Assembly (NCBI RefSeq): GCF_000331735.1
Contig: NC_020126.1
Span: 3,658,001 to 3,722,000 of the forward strand
Direction: 5' to 3'
DNA length: 64,000 nucleotides
Source: Myxococcus stipitatus DSM 14675
GTDB lineage: Bacteria > Myxococcota > Myxococcia > Myxococcales > Myxococcaceae
A program made the translations under genes and the position numbers. Shown one piece after another: positions 8,360-16,315 of the stretch. The notes beneath the pieces are model-generated. The model made no database searches, was not told where the DNA came from, and saw nothing but the letters and a program-made list of their open reading frames with translations. Position 1 is the first letter of the stretch; each line of letters starts with the position of its first letter.

Positions 8360-9760
8360 CTATTCCTCTCTCCAGTACAGGAGCTTGCCCAGCGTGTCGT
8401 CCAGCCGGACCACGGCGGTCAGCGTCTTCTGGACGTTGCCCGCCTCTCCCACCGATTTGATGGTGAACGTCTGACTCTTGTCGCCGATGAGGCGGTTGCC
8501 CGCCACGTTGGACCTGACGGCGGGATTGGCGGCGATGCCGGCGCTCTCCACCACGGCCACGAAGTCCTGCACGGACATGCCGAAGAAGCTGAACATGCGC
8601 GCCGAGCGGATGCGAGTGATGAGCTCGTTGAGGAACACCGGGTCCTTCAACCGAGGGTCCGGCCGCGCCGGGTCCGCCACCGACATGATGGCCAGCCCCA
8701 TCATCACCGGGTCGTCCGTGTTGATGTTGGGCCGTGAGTTGATGTCCGGATACACCGTGAGCCGGTCCTTGAACGCCGCCATGAACTGGTCGTTCACCCC
8801 GTGCACCCGGTACAGCTCGTCGATGCTGTCGAAGCGCGCGTTCTTCGGCTCGTAGCTCGGCTCATAGCGGCTGTAGGACCCTCCCTCGTCGGAGAAGCCC
8901 GAGGGCAGGGGATTGACGGGGTCCGTGCGGTTGATGGCGGAGCCCGTCTCATCGTCGTCCGCCCAGTCCTTGATGGCCAGCATCACGTTCTCGGGCGTGC
9001 TGCGCACCTTGTTCGCGTCGTCGCGCTGCCAGAGGAACTCGAAGCGCTTGTCCTCGAGCATGTCCATCAGCCGCAGCGCGGTGGGCAGCGCGTCGCCCGC
9101 GCCCGCCATCAGGCGGTGCACGTTGAGCTTCTCCTCCTCGTCGGAGATGGTCGACAGGAAGCAGCCCTCGAAGCCTCCGAAAGAGCGGCGCGTCATCTGC
9201 GCGGACATCTCCCGCGAGGCCGGGTCCTCTTCCCCGTCCATCTTGAAGCGCTCGTCGTCCTCGTCCTTCTCCTCGACGGGCGCGATGTCGCTGGAGGTCC
9301 CCTCCGCGCCTTCACTCTTCACCAGGCCCTTCAGGAGGTGGCAGTCCACCCGCGCCATCTTCCAGAGCTGGAGGTTGAGCGACGTGGGCTGCGGGGTGTT
9401 GCCCTGGTTGCCTTGTCCCTGGCCCCCCATGAGGCTGCCGAGCAGGGCCGCGGGGTTGGGGATGGGCGTCTGGTCCACCTGCCGCTGGAAGCGCAGGAGC
9501 AGCCGCGACATCGCCACGCCCGAGCGCGCCATGTAGTACGCGCGCACCTCGTCCCGCTGGTTGGCGGCGAGCTGCAGGTCGACGCGGCTGTTGTACGCGA
9601 ACTCGGTGGCGATGACGGTCAGCAGCGCGATGGACACCACCGCGATGATGAGCGCCACGCCCCGCGAGCGCCGCTCACCGCGCGGGTTGGGCCCCGCTCC
9701 GGGCGCCGCGGATTTCGGACGGCGCCGCCGGGGCGCCTGCTGGAAGAAGGGCAGGGGCAT
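8360..9760 (-). CDS. gspK: Minor pseudopilin GspK
   Basis: 466 residues. After a basic leader (RRSRG) comes a prepilin-type hydrophobic segment VALIIAVVSIALL. It lacks the Glu+5 found in the other pseudopilins, which is diagnostic of GspK, the tip subunit. A large globular domain follows (GRPNINTDDPVMMGL region typical of the GspK family). GspK caps the pseudopilus with GspI and GspJ. The start ATG at 9760 overlaps the gspJ stop by one base (TGATG); longer in-frame reading frames into gspJ are not used. An acidic low-complexity insert (EEKDEDDERFKMDGEEDP) is unusual. Confidence 0.92.
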   Translation of the reverse strand: MPLPFFQQAPRRRRPKSAAPGAGPNPRGERRSRGVALIIAVVSIALLTVIATEFAYNSRVDLQLAANQRDEVRAYYMARSGVAMSRLLLRFQRQVDQTPIPNPAALLGSLMGGQGQGNQGNTPQPTSLNLQLWKMARVDCHLLKGLVKSEGAEGTSSDIAPVEEKDEDDERFKMDGEEDPASREMSAQMTRRSFGGFEGCFLSTISDEEEKLNVHRLMAGAGDALPTALRLMDMLEDKRFEFLWQRDDANKVRSTPENVMLAIKDWADDDETGSAINRTDPVNPLPSGFSDEGGSYSRYEPSYEPKNARFDSIDELYRVHGVNDQFMAAFKDRLTVYPDINSRPNINTDDPVMMGLAIMSVADPARPDPRLKDPVFLNELITRIRSARMFSFFGMSVQDFVAVVESAGIAANPAVRSNVAGNRLIGDKSQTFTIKSVGEAGNVQKTLTAVVRLDDTLGKLLYWREE

Positions 9761-10431
9761 CAGTACCTCGGCAGCTCGGTGTTCAACATGATGCGCGCCT
9801 GGGTGACATAGCGCGCTTCCTTGCCCGTCTCGTCCACGGCCGTCACCGTCATCCGCACACGCGTGGGCAGGATGCTCTTCTGCTCGAGCCGCCGCGTGTC
9901 CCACTCGTCATCCCATTCCTTCTTGTCGGAGTTCCAGTACTCGAACTCCAGCTTCTTCACGCCCTCCAGCAGCACGTCCGTCGTGCCGCCCCGGTCCATG
10001 CGGTCGTCCACGTTGGGATTCGTCCGCCGCTTCAGGTCCAGCCGCCCCTTCGCCTTGCGGTCGTCGCTGGGCTCCACGAAGTACTCCACCACCGCCTGGT
10101 CGGACTCCTTCACGTCCGTGTACAGCCGCTGGTGGGCGAACGTGGTGAACAAGAGCCGGTCGCTCTCTCCCACGAAGTTGGTGGGCCGGTCCTGCTGGTC
10201 GCGGAAGCGCTTCAGGTCGAACCGGTCGCTGACGTACGCGGAGCCAATCTCGCGCGACATGCGGTTCATCGCCACGCGCAGCTGCCGGTAGTGGTCCGCG
10301 TCCGTCTCCACCGTCTCCTTCGCCGTCAGGCCCGTCTGGAAGGCCATGGCCACCACCGTGCCCATCAGGGCGGTGATGGCCACCGCCACCATGACCTCCA
10401 TCAGCGTGAAGCCACGCGCGTGTCGGGTCAT
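9760..10431 (-). CDS. gspJ: Minor pseudopilin GspJ
   Basis: 223 residues. The type III signal MTRHARGFTLMEVMVAVAI has Gly at -1, Phe at +1 and Glu at +5, so it is a substrate for a PilD/GspO prepilin peptidase. A globular domain follows, with FDLKRFRDQQDRPTNF and a basic stretch KAKGRLDLKRRTNP. GspJ forms the tip complex with GspI and GspK. The ATG at 10431 overlaps the gspI stop by four bases (ATGA). The start is well supported by the signal sequence. Confidence 0.92.
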   Translation of the reverse strand: MTRHARGFTLMEVMVAVAITALMGTVVAMAFQTGLTAKETVETDADHYRQLRVAMNRMSREIGSAYVSDRFDLKRFRDQQDRPTNFVGESDRLLFTTFAHQRLYTDVKESDQAVVEYFVEPSDDRKAKGRLDLKRRTNPNVDDRMDRGGTTDVLLEGVKKLEFEYWNSDKKEWDDEWDTRRLEQKSILPTRVRMTVTAVDETGKEARYVTQARIMLNTELPRY

Positions 10432-11354
10432 CGGTCGTTCCTCTGGCTGCCTGGGAAGTTCGGGAACGGCGACCGGGTGCCTCCGCCAAGAATCCCGCCT
10501 CGAGGAGGCGTCGGCGTGCCGCCCCCGCCCTGCGGCTGCTGTGGCTGGCCACCGTTCACCCGCTGCAGCCACTCCGAGCGGCGCATCAGCGGCTGGCGCG
10601 TCTGCGGATGCAGCATGGTGCCGTTGGGGCCAGGGATGGGGTTCGGCACAATCATCCCGGGGCTGTTGGGGTCCACCCACTGGTTGTCCGCGCCCGGCGT
10701 GGTGCCCTGGTTGGGCGTGAAGCCGCCGTTGCGGTCCGAGCCCGGGCCGAGCGACACCACGTGCGTCACCAGGTCGATGCTCTCCACCTGGGTGCCTTCC
10801 TGCCAGTACACGGTGAGGTGCACCTCGCGCACCGCCTGGGTGAGCTGCTGCACCATCTGCGCGAACATGGGCTGCGCCATGCCCATGGCCGCGCCGCCCA
10901 GTCCGCCTCCCGCGGGCTGCGGACCGCTGGGCGTCTTGCCTCCCTTGTCGCCGCCCGCGCCGCCACCGCCGAAGAGGCTGGCGATGCCGCTCATCGGGTC
11001 GCTGGAGTCGCCGCCGATGGGCAGGTTGAAGATGGCGCCGATGAGCTGGTCGGGCGTCACTCCGTCCAGCTTCGGGGCGATGATGCGCGCCTTCCACTTG
11101 AACTGGGTCCAGCCCTCGTCGGAGAAGTCGCCGGACTCCTCGTCGTCGTCGGGCGAGAAGCCGTCGTCGTAGAGCTTCTGCTCCACGTCCGTCATCTTCG
11201 AGCGCGCCAGCAGCGACGCCACCGTGAGCCGCTTGGTGTAGACGTGGTTGGCCACCGCGCCCGCGTTCAGGTCGAAGATGGCCATCAGCGCCATCCCCAG
11301 GATGGCGAGCGCGACGATGACCTCCAGCAGCGTGAAGCCATGGGCTCGCTTCAT
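10428..11354 (-). CDS. gspI: Minor pseudopilin GspI, greatly extended
   Basis: 308 residues, against about 120-130 for typical GspI. The N-terminus MKRAHGFTLLEVIVALAIL is a canonical prepilin signal with Glu+5. After the usual pilin helix there is an acidic patch (DDDEESGDFSDEG), then a glycine-rich segment (about residues 130-160, FGGGGAGGDKGGK), the core strand (REVHLTVYWQEG) and a long Gly/Pro/Gln/Asn-rich tail of about 110 residues ending QRNDR. The tail codes in normal local codon usage and overlaps gspJ by four bases, so it is not a misread. GspI nucleates the pseudopilus tip; the extension may modulate tip contacts with substrates or the secretin. Confidence 0.88.
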   Translation of the reverse strand: MKRAHGFTLLEVIVALAILGMALMAIFDLNAGAVANHVYTKRLTVASLLARSKMTDVEQKLYDDGFSPDDDEESGDFSDEGWTQFKWKARIIAPKLDGVTPDQLIGAIFNLPIGGDSSDPMSGIASLFGGGGAGGDKGGKTPSGPQPAGGGLGGAAMGMAQPMFAQMVQQLTQAVREVHLTVYWQEGTQVESIDLVTHVVSLGPGSDRNGGFTPNQGTTPGADNQWVDPNSPGMIVPNPIPGPNGTMLHPQTRQPLMRRSEWLQRVNGGQPQQPQGGGGTPTPPRGGILGGGTRSPFPNFPGSQRNDR

Positions 11355-12064
11355 CGCGGCACCTCCAGCGCTTCGTCGACGATGTTCACCTTGCCGGTGA
11401 GCGGCGACACATCCAGCGTCCAGACGTTGTCGCCCTGGCTCACGTAGACGTACGCCTTCTCCGTGTAGCCCTGCGGGAAGAAGTAGAGATACGCCACGCC
11501 ACTGTCGACCGCCTCTCGCTGCTGGCGGGTCCAGATGGAGATGCGCACGTCCTCGGGCAGCTCCCGCGCGGGCAGCTCCTCGGACGTGAAGGACGAGAAG
11601 CGCGACACGTTCTCCACGCGCACCTTCTCGCTGTCCATCAGGTCCTGCGTGGAAGGCGTGTCGCCCCCGGTGGTGAGGTAGCTGCGCCGCTCGTCGCGGT
11701 CGCCCCCGCGGCTGTCACGCCGGGACCGCTCGCGCTCGCGGTTCTCGTCGCGCAGCGCGTTGTCGCGGTCCCTCGCCGTCGTCACGCCGCTCTCCGCGCA
11801 CTCCGCATGGTAGCGTGTGGCCTTCTCCTCCTTGGGCTCGGGAATCTCGAACACCAGGCGGCACGTCTTGCCGCGCAGCGCCGCCGAGTCGTAGAGCGAG
11901 CGGATGGTGCCCGCGAGCTCGCCCGCCGCACCCTTCGCCTTGGCGCCGGTGAGCGAGCCGATGCCCATCACCGCCGCGGAGAACAGCATCGCGATGATGA
12001 TGATGGCGATGGAGATTTCGATGAGCGTCAGGCCGCGCTGCGCTCGGCGCTGGGTCTTCTTCAT
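11351..12064 (-). CDS. gspH: Minor pseudopilin GspH
   Basis: 237 residues. The N-terminus MKKTQRRAQRGLTLIEISI contains a prepilin cleavage motif (G|LTLIE) and the hydrophobic helix IAIIIIAMLFSAAVMGIGSL. The body has an unusual charged run (about residues 95-120, rich in Arg/Asp/Glu, such as DRDNALRDENRERERSRRD) ahead of the beta-strand core (VAYLYFFPQGYTEKAYVYV), which is typical of the GspH/FimT family. Start ATG overlaps the upstream gene's stop (ATGA). GspH is the minor pilin linking the tip to the GspG shaft. Confidence 0.88.
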   Translation of the reverse strand: MKKTQRRAQRGLTLIEISIAIIIIAMLFSAAVMGIGSLTGAKAKGAAGELAGTIRSLYDSAALRGKTCRLVFEIPEPKEEKATRYHAECAESGVTTARDRDNALRDENRERERSRRDSRGGDRDERRSYLTTGGDTPSTQDLMDSEKVRVENVSRFSSFTSEELPARELPEDVRISIWTRQQREAVDSGVAYLYFFPQGYTEKAYVYVSQGDNVWTLDVSPLTGKVNIVDEALEVPR

Positions 12065-12507
12065 GGAGCCCCCCCGTTGGCCAGCACGCCTCCACTGCTC
12101 AGGTCCGCGTCCAGACCCACGCCGCCCTTCTTGCCATCCGCGCCGTAGGACACGACCGCGCCGCTCTTGCCGTCCGTCCAGTACACGTAGGGATTCCCCC
12201 ACGGGTCCAGCGGCACGCCGTCCATCAGCTTCGCGTCGATGAGCGGCTGGAAGCCCTCTTCCCGCGAGGGGAAGCGACCCATCAGCCGCTGGTGTGCCTT
12301 GAACTTGCCCTCCATCCTGCGGATGGCGTCGCGCGCCCGGCGCTGGTCCGGCGCCAGCGTGCGGTCCTCCGTCGCGTACACGAGGACGAACGCCAGCACG
12401 CTGGCCACCAGGATGATGAGCCCCAGCACGAGGCGCCCCAGACGATGGGGGCGGGCGGCCCCCGCGGGCGAGGGCGTCTGGGATGGATGGGAGTCGTGCT
12501 CGTTCAT
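12061..12507 (-). CDS. GspG-like protein without a prepilin-peptidase site
   Basis: 148 residues from the ATG at 12507; a GTG at 12549 that overlaps the gspG stop (GTGA) would add 14 residues and cannot be excluded. There is a Pro/Ser leader, an uncleaved TM helix (GRLVLGLIILVASVLAFVLV) and then a GspG-type C-domain: PLDPWGNPYVYW and the calcium-loop signature SYGADGKKGGVGLDADLSS, parallel to the major pseudopilin's loop. There is no G|FTLIE-type cleavage motif and no Glu+5. It is a GspG paralogue anchored as an ordinary membrane protein, sitting between gspG and gspH with overlapping codons, so co-expressed with them. Possible roles are a pseudopilus seed, a chaperone or a periplasmic cap; none is established. 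Confidence 0.85.
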   Translation of the reverse strand: MNEHDSHPSQTPSPAGAARPHRLGRLVLGLIILVASVLAFVLVYATEDRTLAPDQRRARDAIRRMEGKFKAHQRLMGRFPSREEGFQPLIDAKLMDGVPLDPWGNPYVYWTDGKSGAVVSYGADGKKGGVGLDADLSSGGVLANGGAP

Positions 12508-12545
12508 GCCCAAAGCCTGGTCAACACGCGGGAGCTGCGCGTTCT

Positions 12546-12971
12546 TCACTTCTTGCCGGCGGCCGCGTCCGCGGAGGAGATGTCCGCGTCATTGCCCTCG
12601 CCGCCCGCGGTGCCATCCGCGGCGTACGAGATGATGACGGGCTTGCCGCCCTCGTTCAGGTACACGTACTCGTTGCCCCACGGGTCCTTGGGCAGCTGCT
12701 CGAGCGTCTGCGCCTCCACCAGCGCGTTGAGCCCCGAGGACGTGTCCGGGTACTTGCCCTTCTTCGTGTAGTAGAGCTTCAGGGCGCTCTGGATGTTCTT
12801 GATGTCCAGGCCGGCCGTGTCCCGGCGGGCCGCCTCGAGCTGGGGAATCACCGCCACGCCCACGGCGGCGGCGATGAGGCCGAGGATGGTGATGACCACC
12901 ATGATCTCAATCAGGGTCATGCCGCGGCGGTTGCGGCGGCGGCGCTGCTGGCTCTGGGTCGTCTGGCTCAT
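12546..12971 (-). CDS. gspG: Major pseudopilin GspG
   Basis: 141 residues. A basic leader MSQTTQSQQRRRRNRRG is followed by MTLIEIMVVITILGLIAAAV, a textbook prepilin signal with Glu+5. The C-domain carries KDPWGNEYVYLN and the calcium-binding loop SYAADGTAGGEGNDADISS. GspG polymerises into the pseudopilus shaft that pushes substrates through the secretin. ATG at 12971 has AGGTGAG upstream. The calcium loop is intact, in keeping with stability of other GspG filaments. Confidence 0.95.
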   Translation of the reverse strand: MSQTTQSQQRRRRNRRGMTLIEIMVVITILGLIAAAVGVAVIPQLEAARRDTAGLDIKNIQSALKLYYTKKGKYPDTSSGLNALVEAQTLEQLPKDPWGNEYVYLNEGGKPVIISYAADGTAGGEGNDADISSADAAAGKK

Positions 12972-13032
12972 GTCTGCTCTCACCTCGGGGTGACTTTCTG
13001 GCAAGCCACCGCATCGTGTTCAGGACTTCCTG

Positions 13033-13188
13033 TCAGGGGGCCCGGGGCCCGTCCACCACCCCGGAGGTGGGGGCCGTGGCCTGGGGCCCGTACAGCCGGG
13101 CCCCCACCGTCACCAGCGCCGCGGCGACGGCAATCATCGCCACCAGCGTCACGCGCTGAATCCAACGGTCGAGCGTGTCGTTCATCAT
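13033..13188 (-). CDS. Small single-TM protein between gspF and gspG
   Basis: A 51-codon reading frame occupies most of the gspF-gspG gap. It starts ATG ATG AAC (either ATG possible), with GAGGGG about 10 bases upstream and the gspF stop 14 bases before. The product reads MMNDTLDRWIQRVTL, then a hydrophobic helix VAMIAVAAALVTVGARLYG, then a short Pro/Ala/Gly tail ending GPRAP. Third codon positions are strongly G/C, as in the neighbours. N-in topology with a short periplasmic tail is predicted. It resembles no subunit I can name. It might be a GspC- or GspM-like fragment or a small T2SS accessory. Confidence is limited by its size. Confidence 0.5.
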   Translation of the reverse strand: MMNDTLDRWIQRVTLVAMIAVAAALVTVGARLYGPQATAPTSGVVDGPRAP

Positions 13189-13202
13189 GTCCGAGGCACC
13201 CC

Positions 13203-14459
13203 TCACCGGATGGCCGAGTTCACCTGGAGAATCGGCATCAGGATGGAGAGCGCGACGAATGCAATCACCGCGCCCATCACCACGATGAGCAGGGGCTCCA
13301 GGAGCGAGGTGAGGGCGCCGATGCGCACGTTCACCTGCGTCTCGTAGTTGTCCGCCACGTTGGTGAGCATCTCCTCGAGCTGGCCGGAGCGCTCGCCGAT
13401 GGCGACCATGTGGTAGACGAGCGGCGGGAACTCGCCGGACCGCTTGAGCGGATTGGCGATGCTCTCACCCTCGCGGATGGAGTCGCGGGCCTTCTCGATG
13501 ACCTCGGCCAGCACCGTGTTGGTCATGATGGCCTTGACGATGTCCATGGCGGCGAGCAGGGGCACGCCGCTCTTGAGCAGCGTGGACAGCGTGCGCGCGA
13601 AGCGGGAGATGGACAGCAGGCGCACCAGGCTGCCGACGATGGGCGCGTTGAGCGTGATGCGGTCCCACTTCGGCTTGCCCTTGGGGCTCTTCGTCCAGCG
13701 CACGAACAGCCAGCCGCAGAGCACCATGAAGGGGACGGCGACGAACCACCAGTTCTGGAAGAAGTTGCTCGTGGCGATGAGGACCCGCGTGCTCAGGGGC
13801 AGCGTGGCCTTCATGGTCTCGAAGATCTTGGTGACCTTCGGGACGACGAACACCATCAGCGCGACGAGGATGCCGCCGCCCACCACCATCATGATGGCGG
13901 GGTAGAGCATGGTGCTGAGGATCTTCTGCTGCAGCCGGGCCTGGTTCTCCGTGAAGTCGGCCAGGCGCGTGAGCACCGCGTCCAGGGCGCCGGAGGCTTC
14001 ACCCGCGCGCACCATGTTGACGTAGATGCTGGGGAAGATCTTCGGGTGCTGGCCGAGCGCGTCCGCCAGGGACGAGCCCTCGTTGACGCGCTGCTTGATG
14101 TCGGAGAGGGCGCGCTTGAAGCGCTCCTTCTCCACCTGGTCCACCAGCGCGGTGAGCGACTCCACCAAGGTGACGCCCGCGCCCAGCAGCGTGGACAGCT
14201 GGCGCGTGAAGATGGCGACGTCGTCGGTGTTGACGCGACCGCGACCCAGCTTGCGCAGGTCGATGTCGCGCGCCACCAGCGCCGCGTTGGAGCCCTTGGC
14301 CACCGCGCCCCGACTGCCTTCCGCCTGTGCCAGCACATCCGTGAGGAAGATGCCGTCGGCTTTCAGCTTGGTGCGCAGCGTCTTGGGGGAATCCGCCTCC
14401 AGCAGGCCCTTGATCTGCTTGCCCGCGGAGTTGAGACCTCTGTACTCGAAGACCGGCAT
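13203..14459 (-). CDS. gspF: Type II secretion platform protein GspF
   Basis: 418 residues, the normal length. MPVFEYRGLNSAGKQIKGLLEA opens the family-typical N-terminus. Two homologous cytoplasmic helical domains are separated by TM segments near residues 170-200 (MVVGGGILVALMVFVV), 220-245 and 375-405 (LLIVVMGAVIAFVALSILMPI). Conserved GESIANPLKRSGEFPPLV and AIGERSGQLEEML motifs are present. GspF is the polytopic core of the inner-membrane platform, working with the GspE ATPase to assemble the pseudopilus. It follows gspE with a 40-base gap. Confidence 0.95.
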   Translation of the reverse strand: MPVFEYRGLNSAGKQIKGLLEADSPKTLRTKLKADGIFLTDVLAQAEGSRGAVAKGSNAALVARDIDLRKLGRGRVNTDDVAIFTRQLSTLLGAGVTLVESLTALVDQVEKERFKRALSDIKQRVNEGSSLADALGQHPKIFPSIYVNMVRAGEASGALDAVLTRLADFTENQARLQQKILSTMLYPAIMMVVGGGILVALMVFVVPKVTKIFETMKATLPLSTRVLIATSNFFQNWWFVAVPFMVLCGWLFVRWTKSPKGKPKWDRITLNAPIVGSLVRLLSISRFARTLSTLLKSGVPLLAAMDIVKAIMTNTVLAEVIEKARDSIREGESIANPLKRSGEFPPLVYHMVAIGERSGQLEEMLTNVADNYETQVNVRIGALTSLLEPLLIVVMGAVIAFVALSILMPILQVNSAIR

Positions 14460-14499
14460 GGCTCGATGACCCCGGCCCCTCCCAGGGAGGAGCTGTCGG

Positions 14500-16311
14500 T
14501 TACATGTCCTCCTGGGTGATGCTCAGCACTTCGGCGATGGTCGTCTCTCCCAACGACACCTTGCGCGCGCCATCCTCCAAGAGCGTCGTCATGCCCTTGC
14601 CGGTGGCGGACTTCTTGATGGTGGAGGCGTCCACGTTCTTCAGCACCAGCTGGCGAACGTCATCGTCCACCGGGAGGAACTCGTAGATGCCCGTGCGGCC
14701 GCGGTAGCCGTTGCGGTTGCACGTGGGGCACCCGGTGGCCTTGTAGATGCGGTCCACGCCGTAGCGCTGCTTGAAGGAGGCGAGCGTGTGGCTCAGCTCC
14801 TTGAGCTCCGCGTCCGTGGGCTGGTAGGCCTCGCGGCAGTCGGGGCACACGCGGCGCACCAGACGCTGGGCGAGGATGCCCGTCAGCGAGGACGCCACGA
14901 GGAAGGGCTCCACGCCCATGTCCACCAGACGGGTGACGGCGCCGGCCGCGTCGTTGGTGTGGACGGTGGAGAGCACCAGGTGGCCCGTGAGCGAGGCCTG
15001 GATGGCGATCTCCGCCGTCTCCTTGTCGCGAATCTCGCCGACCATGATGACGTCCGGGTCCTGGCGCAGGAAGGAGCGCAGGCCCTGGGCGAACGTCAGA
15101 CCAATCTTGGGGTTGATGGCCATCTGGCCAATGCCCTTGAGCTGGTACTCCACCGGGTCCTCGACGGTGAGGATGTTGAGGTCCGGGGTGTTGATCTTCG
15201 ACAGGGCGCCGTAGAGCGTCGTCGTCTTGCCGGAGCCCGTGGGGCCGGTGACGAGGACGATGCCGTGCGAGCGCTTGACCACGGCCTCCATCGACTGGAG
15301 CGTGGCCTTGCTCATGCCAATCTCGGCCAGGTCCAGCAGCGTCGCCGTCTTGTCCAACAGACGCATGACGATGCGCTCCCCGTTGGTCGTGGGGATGGTG
15401 GACAGACGGATGTCGATGTCGCGGCCCGCCAGCTTGATGCGGATGCGGCCGTCCTGCGGCAGGCGCTTCTCGGCGATGTTGAGCTGCCCCATCACCTTCA
15501 CGCGACTGACGATGGCGTTCTGGTAGCGCTTGGGCGGCTTGATGACCTCTTGCAGCACACCGTCCACGCGGAAGCGCACCAACAGCTCGCGCTCCATGGG
15601 CTCGATGTGGATATCGCTCGCGCGCTCCTTGGCGGCGCGGAAGAGGACCGAGTTCACCAGCCGGATGACAGGCGCTTCGTCATCCACGTCCAGCAGGTCC
15701 TGGGGCTCGTCCAGTTCATGGGCGATGGCGTCCAGGTCCTGCGTCTCCATCTCGTCGACGAGCTGCTCGGCCTCGTTGATGGAGCGGTCATAGACGCTGT
15801 TGATGGCGTCGGTGATGGTGCTCTCGAGCGCGAGCCGGGGGCTGATGCTCTGCCCCAGCAGCAGCCGCGCGTGGTCCATCGCGGAGGTGTCCAGCGGGTC
15901 CGCCACCGCCAGCACCACGCTGTCACCCTCCAGGGCCAGCGGGAGGATGTGCGACTGCTTGGCGAAGTTGATGGGGATGCGCTTGACGAGCTCCGCGTCC
16001 ACTTCCTCCGTGAAGATGCGCGCCAGGTAGGGCAGGTCCAGCTGGTGGCCCAGCGCCTTGGCGACGTCCTCGGCGGAGACCGCCTTGAGCCCCACCAGCA
16101 CCTCTCCAATCCGCCCGCCCTTCTCCTCCTGGGCGGCGAGCGCCTCCTGGAGCTTCTCCTCGGTGAGCGAGGGGACGAGCGCGCGGAGAATCTCTCCCAG
16201 CGGCCTTCCGCAGAGGAAGGCCTGCCCGTGGGAGACGACCTGGGTGGAGTCGTTCCGGGCGGTGGCCGTGCCAGTCACGGCGGGAAGGGTGGGGTCGGCG
16301 GTCACGTTCAT
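14500..16311 (-). CDS. gspE: Type II secretion ATPase GspE
   Basis: 603 residues. An N-terminal MshEN-type domain (residues about 30-170, LGEILRALVPSLTEEKLQEA) precedes the secretion ATPase core: Walker A GPTGSGKTTTLYGAL near residue 357, an Asp box, Walker B DPDVIMVGEIRDKETAEIA and the His box LSTVHTNDAAGAVTRL. A tetracysteine zinc element is present (CPDC about 35 residues before CPTC). GspE hydrolyses ATP to drive pseudopilus growth. The ATG at 16311 lies 4 bases after the gspD stop; a longer in-frame extension would run antisense-like through gspD and lacks family similarity. Confidence 0.95.
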   Translation of the reverse strand: MNVTADPTLPAVTGTATARNDSTQVVSHGQAFLCGRPLGEILRALVPSLTEEKLQEALAAQEEKGGRIGEVLVGLKAVSAEDVAKALGHQLDLPYLARIFTEEVDAELVKRIPINFAKQSHILPLALEGDSVVLAVADPLDTSAMDHARLLLGQSISPRLALESTITDAINSVYDRSINEAEQLVDEMETQDLDAIAHELDEPQDLLDVDDEAPVIRLVNSVLFRAAKERASDIHIEPMERELLVRFRVDGVLQEVIKPPKRYQNAIVSRVKVMGQLNIAEKRLPQDGRIRIKLAGRDIDIRLSTIPTTNGERIVMRLLDKTATLLDLAEIGMSKATLQSMEAVVKRSHGIVLVTGPTGSGKTTTLYGALSKINTPDLNILTVEDPVEYQLKGIGQMAINPKIGLTFAQGLRSFLRQDPDVIMVGEIRDKETAEIAIQASLTGHLVLSTVHTNDAAGAVTRLVDMGVEPFLVASSLTGILAQRLVRRVCPDCREAYQPTDAELKELSHTLASFKQRYGVDRIYKATGCPTCNRNGYRGRTGIYEFLPVDDDVRQLVLKNVDASTIKKSATGKGMTTLLEDGARKVSLGETTIAEVLSITQEDM

Positions 16312-16315
16312 GGGC

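Noticed and set aside
12980-13165. 61-codon frame in the gspF-gspG gap
   Set aside because: It needs a TTG start and gives an Arg/Gly-rich product without a TM segment. The 51-codon ATG frame at 13033-13188 in a different phase is the better candidate.
12483-14519. Long + strand frame of about 680 codons opposite gspG/gspF
   Set aside because: It runs antisense through two recognised genes and has no ribosome-binding site or family similarity; a by-product of high GC.
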